Of a DNA stretch of 34,922 nucleotides, positions 26,753-34,758 are shown in pieces. A program made the position numbers and the translations under genes. The notes below the pieces were generated by a model. It ran no database searches. It saw nothing but the letters and a program-made list of their open reading frames with translations, and was not told where the DNA came from. The stretch spans positions 1-34,922 of the forward strand of contig NW_020169341.1 in assembly GCF_000988165.1 (NCBI RefSeq), in the 5' to 3' direction. The DNA comes from Vairimorpha ceranae (lineage: Eukaryota; Microsporidia; Nosematidae). How positions within the stretch are numbered: position 1 is the stretch's first letter; the number at the start of each line of letters is the position of its first letter.

Positions 26753-27727
26753 TCATTAATATAAAATTTTAAAAGGCGGGAGATTTTTTCGAAAAAAAAA
26801 AGAAAAGATGGTAACTGGGCGAAAGAACAAGCAGGAAAATGAATCTTAAATTTTTTTAAAATACGTATAGTATCTGCAATGACATAACAAATAAAATATA
26901 AATAATTTTTATTTTTCCTCCTTTTTTCAATAAGTTAAAAATATACTATTTTACCCATATATGTCATCAAAAAGGAGAATTTATATTTTATCAATGTGTT
27001 CAGTATTACTAACAGTTTTTATATTTATACTTCTCAGATACACTAGCATTTTGGGGTCGTATTTTAATGCATTTCATAAGATATCTCTTAAAGATACTGT
27101 ATTAGGAAAATTTGATACTGATATTGCATTTAATGAATACTCAAAAGCAATTCAAACACCCGAATTTACTAAAGAAGAATTTGTTTTTATGGCTAAATCT
27201 TATTATTGTATTTCTAAAATACCTAGAAAAGTTTTGGTAAATTATTTTTTAAATGTCTATAATGAATTCCTTTTAAATTCATCGATAGTTAAATCTCCTG
27301 AGAAAGTCAAATTTCTTATGCCCATTTTGACTGAAACTTGGCAAGTAGCTTTTAATTTTATTTTTTCCAATTTTATTGCTAAAATCTATGCCAATTTTGT
27401 CACAAATATAATGAACAAGTTTAACACGCCTAGAAATAGCAACGATTTACTTATGATTAAATTATTGCAAAAATATATTGGTACTTTAGATACAAGTTTT
27501 AACAGTCTTTTAGAAGATGATTTAAAAAGCAAATTAACTGAAAGGAAACTAAAAAAGGAATCATTAATGTTATCTTACATTGAAGAGACACTAATTGAGA
27601 TAATTCCTAAAAGCAAAGAGTTTAAATAAAGATGTTAAACATTAATTTATTTCTAACCCTTTAGTACATTAATTTGGCTTCGAGTTTGCTTTTTTATTGT
27701 GTATTTAGTATTAAAATTTGTCATCAT
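26675..27727 (+). repeat. Segmental duplication, copy 1 (gene intact)
   Basis: It is homologous to 29307-30361 over about 1.05 kb. The left breakpoint lies inside a Helitron 3' terminal region and the right breakpoint just before the 5' end of the next Helitron-like element. Flanks and the gene ends are nearly identical between copies; the middle of the gene differs strongly. Confidence 0.9.
26961..27629 (+). CDS. Membrane-anchored 222-aa protein, lineage-specific, duplicated
   Basis: Not recognised. Residues 8-26 form one hydrophobic segment (YILSMCSVLLTVFIFILL), which would be a signal anchor or uncleaved signal peptide. The rest is a mostly helical, Lys-rich soluble domain with FTKEEFVFMAKSYYCISKIP and a C-terminal helix. 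TTTTACCC lies 4 bases before the ATG. The stop is embedded in AAATAAAG. A second, frameshifted copy lies 2.63 kb downstream. The position between Helitron ends suggests that this segment was moved or copied with those elements. A role in export to the surface or endomembrane is possible only by inference from the anchor. Confidence 0.75.
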   Translation: MSSKRRIYILSMCSVLLTVFIFILLRYTSILGSYFNAFHKISLKDTVLGKFDTDIAFNEYSKAIQTPEFTKEEFVFMAKSYYCISKIPRKVLVNYFLNVYNEFLLNSSIVKSPEKVKFLMPILTETWQVAFNFIFSNFIAKIYANFVTNIMNKFNTPRNSNDLLMIKLLQKYIGTLDTSFNSLLEDDLKSKLTERKLKKESLMLSYIEETLIEIIPKSKEFK

Positions 27728-27734
27728 CTATCTA

Positions 27735-28057
27735 TCTACTATATTATAAAAAGATAAGAAAAAATTTTCTTTTGATTTTTAGCCTTTCTTTTTGAAATTT
27801 TATGAATACTTTTTTATTAGCTAACACTATGGTAAAGCTATAATGTTCGCACAAAACATTATTACGCTGTATTCTTGTAAGTTGTATTTTTAATCAAACT
27901 GTTGAGAATATAGACATTGTAGAATTTAATTCATAGAAAAATATAGTAAAATTTCAAATTTATTACAACGACATACTATGCATTTGAAACAAAAAAATCA
28001 TAAGCAAGCCAACATCAAATCCAGATTTCTGTTTTCGGAACGGGTTGCTTTAGCTAG
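27735..28057 (+). mobile_element. Helitron-like element D2 (first of four in a row)
   Basis: It begins tctactatattataaaaaga and ends with gttttcggaac-type pairing then gctttagCTAG at 28054-28057. The 5' end is a variant of the family start, and the interior differs from element A, so it may be a separate subfamily. Confidence 0.55.
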
Positions 28058-28406
28058 TCTTCTATATGTATAAAAAGTTTGAATCTAAACATTTTTTTAT
28101 TTTTTAACCCTTCTTTTTTAAAAATTTGTAAAATTATTTGTATTTTTTATTAAGAATGAGTAGCATAAGTGTTAGGTTTATTTCTCTAAGCATGTAACGT
28201 TGTTTATGTGCATTTTTCCTTTCTTTTATTTAGTTAAATTAGTCTATACAAGGTGTCTACAGCAAATTTTAATTTATGATAAAAAGGGACAACCTGCAAT
28301 TAAAAATAATAAAATAAGTACATACATAAATGCCCAACATACAAATAAAAATAAAGAACATACTTTATATTTATGATCCCGTTTTAAACCGGATAGCGCA
28401 AGCTAG
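28058..28406 (+). mobile_element. Helitron-like element E
   Basis: It starts tcttctatatgtataaaaag immediately after the CTAG of D2. It ends with hairpin cccgttttaaaccgg (28378-28392), a 10-base spacer, then CTAG at 28403-28406. It is a 349-bp sister of element A (348 bp) with long shared interior words such as acaaggtgtctac(t)agcaaat and aataagtacatacataaa. Confidence 0.75.
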
Positions 28407-28927
28407 TCTATATGTATAAAAAGTTTAAATCGGAACATTTTTTTATTTTTATCCCTTTTTTAGTTTAATTGTAATTTCTGTTTAGATCTTTTATTTGAAG
28501 ACAGTAAAATATAACCGAAAATTATTATAGAATTTATACTATATGGACGTTGTCGGAGGTAGTTAAAAACATCTTTATTGGTAAAAAAAAATTTTAATAT
28601 TTATTAGAGATTAATAAACTGTGAAGTTTTGATGTATCAAGGCCAGAATACCTAAAGTACTAATCACAACCGTTCATACTAAAGTTGTGTTGTTTCACTA
28701 AACCGGTCTTCTTTTCAATTGGTTATATTTCTATTCCAACAGACGTTACAAATTTTTTTTTATTAGTTTTAATTTTTTCAATTATTTTAATTTCCAAATA
28801 TAATTTTAATATTTATGATTTTGCAATTTAAACCGTGCAAACAAGCCCAAAGGCGTATCATACATGAACAAAGAAAGAACACACACCGTGTTTGTAACCT
28901 CGTTTTAAACGGTATAGCATAAGCTTG
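28407..28927 (+). mobile_element. Helitron-like element F with divergent interior
   Basis: It starts TCTATATGTATAAAAAG directly after CTAG of E and ends tcgttttaaacggtatagca then taagCTTG at 28924-28927. The interior (about 28550-28740) is GC-richer and unlike A or E, so it may hold captured DNA. Confidence 0.65.
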
Positions 28928-29385
28928 TCAATATAAATAGAAGGTTTGAATTTTAATATTTATTAATCTTTTAACCTTTTTTTTAAAAAATTTGTAAAAT
29001 TTTTTTATTTTTAGTAAAAAAAAAATTTATTATATCTGTTTGGATAAAACATAGGGTTATTTAATAATTATTATTTATATAACAGATATGTAAAAGCCAC
29101 CAACCCAATACTACTGATTGGCATGTCTACATCTTTACTGTCCTACAGTATCTTTTATCATATTAATCACGGCACAATATCTTTGTGCATTTTTTTTATT
29201 TTATTCGGTTATTTTAATTTTAAATTGTGTATTATTGGAGACTTCATAAAATTTAAAAAAACAAATTTTAAATTATTAATGTTAATTTATTTTAAAATTT
29301 GCTTTTAAGATGTAACATACATTTTAAAAGCAAAAAAACTATAAATGTATTTGTAGTAAGTTTTGAACGAAATGGTGTAAGCTAG
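28928..29385 (+). mobile_element. Helitron-like element G, carrying repeat R3
   Basis: It starts TCAATATAAATAGAAGG directly after CTTG of F and continues into ggtttgaatt. It is interrupted by hairpin repeat R3 and ends gtgtaagCTAG at 29382-29385. Its last ~79 bases belong to copy 2 of the 1.05-kb duplication. Confidence 0.6.
29040..29150 (+). repeat. Dispersed ~110-bp hairpin repeat, copy R3
   Basis: It is aligned with R1 and R2 through ggataaaacat, taattattatttatataaca, cccaatact, ctgattg and catgtctacatctttactgt, then cctacagta. The second hairpin keeps all but the outermost pair; the first keeps most pairs through wobbles. It sits inside Helitron-like element G, showing that the repeat itself is mobile or was carried. 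Confidence 0.7.
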
Positions 29386-30361
29386 TCATTAATATAAAAT
29401 TTTAAAAGGCGGGCGATTTTTTCGAAAAAATAAAAGAAAAGAGGGTAACTGGGGTGGAAGAACAAGCAGGAAAATAAACCTTTAATTTTTTTAAAATACG
29501 TATAGTATCTGCAATGACATGACAAATAAAATATAAATAATTTTAATTTTTTCTCCTTTTTTCAATAAGTTAAAAGTATACTTTTTTACCCATATATGTC
29601 ATCAAAAAAGGGATTTTATATTTTATCAATGTGTTCAGTATTACTAACAGTTTTTATATTTATACTTCTCAGATACACTAGCATTTTGGGGTCGTATTTT
29701 AATGCATTTCATAAGATATCTCTTAAAGATACTGTATTAGGAAAATTTGATACTGATATTGCATTTAATGAATACTCAAAAGCGACTCAAACACCCAAAT
29801 TTACTAAAGAAGAATTCGTTTTTATGGCTAAATCTTATTATTGTATTTCTAAAATACCTAAAAAAGTTTTGGTAAATTATTTTTTAAATGTCTATTCCGA
29901 ACCATTTTTTAAAATATCATTATTTGGTTCCCCTGAAAAAGCCAAGGTTTATTTTTACCTATTCTTAAGGTATTGTATGAAAATTCAGATCATATTTTTT
30001 TCAATTGTTGCGCTAAAGTAATGTACGTACATAATGTTGAAGAGATTATGGAACAGTTTAATGTACTTGAAATGCTGGATGAACCTAAAGTTGAATTATT
30101 ACAAAAAACAATTGGTACTTTAAATACAAGTTTTAACAGTCTTTTAGAAGATGATTTAAAAAGCAAATTAACTGAAAAAAAACTTAAAAGAGGATCATTA
30201 ATGCTATCATATATTGAAAAAGTGCTAATTGAGATAATTCTTAAAAGCGAATAATTAAAATAAAGATGTTAAACTTTAATTTATTTCTAACTCTTTAAGA
30301 CACAAACTTGGCTGCAAGCTTGCTTTTTTATTATGTATTTAGTATTTACACTTGCCATCAT
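29307..30361 (+). repeat. Segmental duplication, copy 2 (gene frameshifted)
   Basis: It matches 26675-27727 from the Helitron 3' terminal region through the gene and its 3' flank, and ends immediately before a Helitron 5' terminus at 30362. Confidence 0.9.
29596..30254 (+). pseudogene. Frameshifted paralogue of the 222-aa membrane-anchored protein
   Basis: The first 93 codons are nearly identical to the intact copy at 26961, including the membrane anchor. A single frame change around 29945-29960 (a T-rich run) moves the reading into another frame. That frame then recovers the conserved C-terminus (IGTLNTSFNSLLEDDLKSKL and onward) and ends at a stop at 30252-30254. The central third differs strongly from copy 1, although both sides match closely. 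As read, it would give a truncated 141-residue product. A sequencing error or programmed shift cannot be excluded. Confidence 0.8.
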
Positions 30362-30413
30362 TCAATATATATAAAAAGTTTGAATCTAAATACACTTTTT
30401 TACCCTTCTTTTA
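30362..30413 (+). promoter_or_regulatory. Helitron 5' terminus forming the PSF2 leader and promoter motif
   Basis: Positions 30362-30391 read tcaatatatataaaaagttt then gaatctaaat, the 5' start of the Helitron-like family. They run on through ttttttacccttcttttaATG into PSF2. In full elements the same position reads tttttaacccttctttttt. The element's own CCC-containing sequence therefore sits as the gene's start-proximal motif. No Helitron 3' end follows. Confidence 0.7.
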
Positions 30414-30938
30414 ATGCTGACACCCCAGGAATTAAAATTTATCACATTAGAAGAATTAATAGAAATCGAACCCTGTTCAAATATCAATACATTATCACTG
30501 ATACATAATACATACACAAATATAAAGCCTCTCTCAATTATTAAGATACCATTGTACATAGCATTAGAACTTAAAAAAGGGAATTTGGCTTACTTAAGAA
30601 TACCAGCTTGTTACACTTACCAGTATTTAAATAACTTGATAGATGAAGAGATAAATAATCAGCATGAGTATATTTCAATACCTAAGAATATATTTTGTAC
30701 CGGTAAACTTGTGATAAGAGAAAGTTATAATAGTGAACGGAAAGAGGAGTGCATTGGATTAATTGACAAATTAAAAGAAATAAGATTTAAGAAGACACTG
30801 ACAGGTCTTAGTAAAATGGAGGGTAGAGCACTAACACTTAATAATCTAACTATGTTTGAATGGTATGAAATACGTGAAATATTAATTAAGCCCATGGAAG
30901 AAAGAAGGAAGATTATTGAGAAATATTCTAAAGTGTAA
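30414..30938 (+). CDS. PSF2: GINS complex subunit Psf2
   Basis: A 174-residue protein starting MLTPQELKFITLEELIEIEP, the Psf2 N-terminus (TPxElEFiAeeelIeIiP). It continues with IKIPLYIALELKKGNLAYLR then IP, YLNNLIDEEIN, and the C-terminal LTGLSKMEGRALTLNNLTMFEW, ending near REILIKPME. The length is near the family norm (about 185-215). Psf2 is one of four GINS subunits; GINS joins Cdc45 and Mcm2-7 in the replicative helicase. Its leader is a Helitron 5' end, a recent-looking junction. The gene is followed at once by a minisatellite and then by a Cdt1-like gene on the same strand. Confidence 0.88.
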   Translation: MLTPQELKFITLEELIEIEPCSNINTLSLIHNTYTNIKPLSIIKIPLYIALELKKGNLAYLRIPACYTYQYLNNLIDEEINNQHEYISIPKNIFCTGKLVIRESYNSERKEECIGLIDKLKEIRFKKTLTGLSKMEGRALTLNNLTMFEWYEIREILIKPMEERRKIIEKYSKV

Positions 30939-30980
30939 GGGACATGTTTAAGCTTTTGAGATTTATCGGATTGGATATCT

Positions 30981-31165
30981 TTTTATTCTATTTATATATT
31001 TTTATTGTTATTCTTTTATTTTTAGTTATATATTCTTATTATTATTCTTTTATTCTAGTTATATATTCTTATTATTATTCTTTTATTCTATTTATATATT
31101 CTTATTGTTATTCTTTTATTTTTAGTTATATATTCCTATTGTTATTCTTTTATTCTATAAATTAA
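30981..31165 (+). repeat. ~33-34 bp minisatellite, about 5.3 units
   Basis: Units read ttttattctagttatatatt followed by cttattattattc, with two alternating variants (ttctattt and tttttagt). The array begins about 40 bases after the PSF2 stop. An open frame across it is a by-product of the repeat period. Confidence 0.92.
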
Positions 31166-31478
31166 TTCTTATTTTTTATTTATATTAGCAATTTAAAGGT
31201 TACTTGCATTTTTTTAGAGAAGTTTTTTACCGAAGGCAATTAACAGCATTTTTATAAAACTCACTAATTTCTCTCTTCTTTACAGTAAATTATAAAATAG
31301 TACAAGATTGGATGTATGCTTCAATTCGGCCTTTAATTATTCTACAAACTAAAAATATTATTTACAATTTAGTTATTTACTAAACTTTTTTAAATAAATA
31401 ATATGCTTTTTTTCTTTATTCTGATCTTTTTTCCAAAATATTCTCCTTTAACTTTTTTTTCATTTATGCACCATAAAA
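31166..31478. other. Upstream region of the Cdt1-like gene
   Basis: AT-rich, no gene seen. A CACC motif lies six bases before the ATG at 31479. Confidence 0.5.
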
Positions 31479-32501
31479 ATGAAAGAAAATATTTATAAAT
31501 TTCTTAAAAATAAAAGAAAAGCAAGTTTAATTAAAGAAAGTGATATGAGTACAGAAATAACAGTAAAAGAGATTAAAATGAGTAATAATACAATACAAAG
31601 TGATAAATTAATAATCAATAATATACATAGTGATGAATTATCACTTAGAGAAAGGGTTTTATCTTTTACTCCTGTTTCATCTACATCTCTTTACTCTACA
31701 GAAACTAATTACCACTGTTTACTTCCTAAAAAATATTTAAAACTTACTAAAATATTTAGAGTAATGATGACAATACAGAAATATAACACTAATAGAGGCT
31801 TATCTAATATTTTTATAAAATGTAAAAAGTGTATAGAAGATGTTTTAAAAATAAGAGTAAATATTAGTGATATTGAAAAAATAAGGTTTTTGATACCAGA
31901 AAAAATAACAGTAAAAATAATTGAACTTGAAGGAGAGAAAACTTTTACTTATAAATTATTGTGTACACCAGAAGAATTCAATAAAATAGTTTGGGATTAT
32001 TATAAATTAAAAAATAAAAAAGAAGAGTGTAGAGTGAATGAAGATGTGGAAGATGTAGAAAGATTAGAAATATTAAAAGAAGATGACGTAAAAATATTAG
32101 CATTAGAAAGGATTACTAAGCAAAAAGAAGGATACAAAATAAAAGAAAATTTGGGACCAGAAAAGATTACTGAACAAAAAGAAAATGTAAATAATAAATT
32201 AGAAGTAGAAATACAAACTAAAAAAAAATATTTTAGTATCTTAGACCGAATAAGAGAGAAAGAAAGATTAAGAAAGGAGTCATTTATAAAAAAGGCTAAG
32301 GATGAAGATAATTCTGTATTTTTAAGGAAACTAGATTTGTATTTAAAAAAGGATGACAAAAAATGTGTAAAGCTTAAAGAACTAATAAAAGTATTTAATT
32401 TATACGATGGTGACAGGTACATAAGAAAAGTGGTAGAACAAGAAAAAGCGTATGATATTAAAGAAATATTTGGAGATGAATATTTAATTAAATTAATTTA
32501 A
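31479..32501 (+). CDS. Cdt1-like replication licensing factor
   Basis: A 340-residue protein. Residues about 80-175 follow the Cdt1 middle winged-helix domain (the one that binds geminin in animals): LPKKYLKLTKIFRVMMTIQK, then a NTNRGLSNIFIKCKKCIEDV segment, VNISDIEKIRFLIPE and a strand pair ITVKIIE/FTYKLL. After a charged linker, residues about 245-340 resemble the C-terminal winged helix that contacts Mcm2-7: KKYFSILDRIREKERLRKES, LRKLDLYLKK, then a helix-turn-helix end IFGDEYLIKLI. Cdt1 loads Mcm2-7 with ORC and Cdc6. The disordered N-terminus of larger homologues is short. The neighbouring Psf2 gene also serves replication initiation. Both domains match only loosely by eye, so this is a moderate-confidence call. 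Confidence 0.6.
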   Translation: MKENIYKFLKNKRKASLIKESDMSTEITVKEIKMSNNTIQSDKLIINNIHSDELSLRERVLSFTPVSSTSLYSTETNYHCLLPKKYLKLTKIFRVMMTIQKYNTNRGLSNIFIKCKKCIEDVLKIRVNISDIEKIRFLIPEKITVKIIELEGEKTFTYKLLCTPEEFNKIVWDYYKLKNKKEECRVNEDVEDVERLEILKEDDVKILALERITKQKEGYKIKENLGPEKITEQKENVNNKLEVEIQTKKKYFSILDRIREKERLRKESFIKKAKDEDNSVFLRKLDLYLKKDDKKCVKLKELIKVFNLYDGDRYIRKVVEQEKAYDIKEIFGDEYLIKLI

Positions 32502-33696
32502 TATTTTTTATTTCTGAATGCAACTTGTTTTATTAATTTGTTAATATATTATTGTGTTATTATTTTCAATGTATTTTTTCTTATTATTCGTTATCTTTAT
32601 TGCCATACATTGTCAATATATTAAAATATTTATTGTCAAATAAACAATATTTGCTAGTGTAAGATGAAAATTTTTTGATTGGTTCAAGGAAAAAAGGATA
32701 AGCCGCTTGTAAATCAAAAAAACAAAAGAAACGATTCTCAGACAATGTAAATAAAAGGCTTGGTATGATATGGTTAAAATTTAAATTTGACAAAAGCAAG
32801 CATCCTTGAGACAAATGGTAAAAGAAATATAAACATCGAGTGTAGTACAACCACTAGAACAGCCAATATATAAGTAAAAGATGAAACCTTACATAGTTAT
32901 GACAAAGGCATATCACTATTTAAAACAATTTTTATAGATTGTTTTAAATAAAAATTTATAAAAAAAAACAAATTATATAAATTATACTCTATATTGTGGA
33001 CAAGGCAACTATTATACACACGATTACAATAGAAGAAAAAGAGCTACAATAAAACAAGTCAAACTATATATATCGTAAAACCGCAATATTTGACGTTTTA
33101 TTGGCTTTTGCGTTCAAAGCTTATATTTAATCTTAAGTCTATAAACGTTCACTTAAAATTATTGTTTGTAATTTTTTGTCTTTCTAATATTTTACTTTTT
33201 TTCTGCTCTTTAATTTTATTCTTGTAAGAAGTATTTTGAAAAACAAGTGATGAAAAAAGAGACCAAACAGTTCTATAAACTTTTTAATAGTAGATTATAA
33301 TTTTAAATTAGCTCTAGTTATGTAATTTTGTAATAAAAAAATTATTTTTTATATTTTTTTGAAAATATTGCACTAAAAAAAAAGACAATTTTTATAAGTA
33401 AGTATACAATCCCATATTAACAAAAAAAATTTATACAAATTAACTTTCAACCATTTTAATTTTAATGTGACATTAATGTAAACAAAACATAAATAATTTG
33501 GCCTAAAAGAGGGACGTGATAAATTTAGATAAAACTAAAATAAATCATATTTATTCTATCATACTTATTGAACAATATTTCAAATGTGGATCTGTCAGTT
33601 AGATAAGAATTCAACAAAACTCACTAAACATAATTGAATAAATCTTTTTTTATATTAGCTAAAAAATAGAATTTTGTAACTATAAAATTTTTATTA
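32502..33696. other. AT-rich region between the Cdt1-like gene and a Merlin element
   Basis: No gene, RNA signature or member of the window's repeat families was recognised in about 1.2 kb. An 88-codon minus-strand frame (32584-32850) lacks a start motif and is not considered real. Confidence 0.5.
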
Positions 33697-33987
33697 GGAC
33701 TTAATCGGGCAGACTGGTATTTTTTGATATTTCCAAAATTTGAAATTTTTTAACTCCTAAAATGAAAACTCAAAGAAGAAGAGGAGTACCAAAAATTAGC
33801 AAATGAGATCAATAACCATTATAACAATCGAAAATGTTATAAATGAGGTTCAGATACACGTAAACTGAAGAAAAAGATTAGGATTGTCTGTTATTTTCCT
33901 GCATGTAAGTGTAAGTTCACTAGCTATAAAGAAACAATTTTTGAAAACACGTCACTTCCTATTATTACTTTAATAAAAGTAATATAT

Positions 33988-34587
33988 ATGTGGATCGAGA
34001 ATGTTCCTTGCGATCTTATCGCCAGAATTGCAGGAATTCATAGATCTTCGGTCTTTGAAATCTGCGATAAGCTACGATCACTAGGTGGATTAGACTTATA
34101 TTTAAATAAGTTTGATAGAATTGGTGGAAATAATGCGATAGTTGAAATTGACGAAAGTAAATTCGGCAGGAGAAAATACAACAGAGGCCACAGAGTAGAA
34201 GGCGTTTGGGTTGTGGGCGCCGTCGAAAGAATTAACAAAAGAATCGTGCTAAGACACGTAGAAAAAAGAGACAGCCTTACTTTAACGACGTTTTGTAAAA
34301 AATACATTAAAAAAGAAACGACTATTTATAGTGATTGCTGGAAAGGCTATTCAAATCTTTCCAAGGAATTTTTTAAACATCAAACTGTAAACCACTCAAA
34401 ACATTTTGTTAACAGGCAAACTAACACGCATACCAATACTATAGAAGGTAACTGGAGTGGAATAAAAAGAACAATTCCAATAAGAAGCAGAACATGGAAA
34501 TTAATTGACATATACTTATTAAGATTTATGTTAAAAAGAAACGAAGGAAGCAACAGTCTAGAGGTCTTATTAAAATTATTTTATTAA
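33988..34587 (+). CDS. Merlin/IS1595-type DDE transposase, 5' part disrupted
   Basis: The open 199 codons contain the helix-turn-helix-like segment (CDLIARIAGIHRSSVFEI) and the complete catalytic set: Asp in VEIDESKFGRRKYNRGHRVE, Asp in IYSDCWKGYSN, and Glu in HTNTIEGNWSGIKR, with the VNHSKHFVNR block between. The same frame continues upstream of 33988 for about 70 more codons and shows the zinc-ribbon region (CYFPACKCKF and a KCYK block), interrupted by one TGA at 33844-33846. No in-frame ATG is found before it; an ATG at 33762 is in another frame. The full transposase was therefore probably about 275 residues and this copy has lost its N-terminus to one stop plus a frame change. Confidence 0.82.
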   Translation: MWIENVPCDLIARIAGIHRSSVFEICDKLRSLGGLDLYLNKFDRIGGNNAIVEIDESKFGRRKYNRGHRVEGVWVVGAVERINKRIVLRHVEKRDSLTLTTFCKKYIKKETTIYSDCWKGYSNLSKEFFKHQTVNHSKHFVNRQTNTHTNTIEGNWSGIKRTIPIRSRTWKLIDIYLLRFMLKRNEGSNSLEVLLKLFY

Positions 34588-34679
34588 TATTTATTTATAA
34601 ATGATTTGTTTATTTGTTTATTTGTAAATTTATTAATTTTTTATTTATTTACTTATTATTTATTTGTTAATTATGCATT

Positions 34680-34758
34680 AATTTTTCAGTTTTAAAATGA
34701 ATTTACACTTTTAAGACTTCGTCTTGCAAGTGTAAATCCATTTTAAAACTGAAAAATT
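34680..34758. repeat. 31-bp-arm snapback hairpin inside Merlin copy 4
   Basis: The left arm 34680-34710 and right arm 34728-34758 pair at 30 of 31 positions (left arm begins aatttttcagttttaaaatg). The loop itself contains a five-base-pair stem aagac-ttc-gtctt, making one long cruciform-prone structure of about 79 bases. It lies about 90 bases after the transposase stop and directly inside the right inverted end. Confidence 0.93.

Noticed and set aside
29123..29308. 61-codon frame starting in hairpin repeat R3
   Set aside because: Same reason as for R2. It runs into the Helitron-like interior with no conserved continuation.
30290..30325. A gcaagcttg string near the end of duplication copy 2 as a true Helitron 3' terminus
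   Set aside because: No subterminal hairpin precedes it at the usual 10-base spacing, and the equivalent site in copy 1 (cgagtttgc) does not match.
30944..31165. 73-codon hydrophobic frame after PSF2
   Set aside because: It is generated by the 33-34 bp minisatellite and is not supported by any start motif.
32584..32850. 88-codon minus-strand frame
   Set aside because: No start motif and no recognisable domain; it is probably chance.
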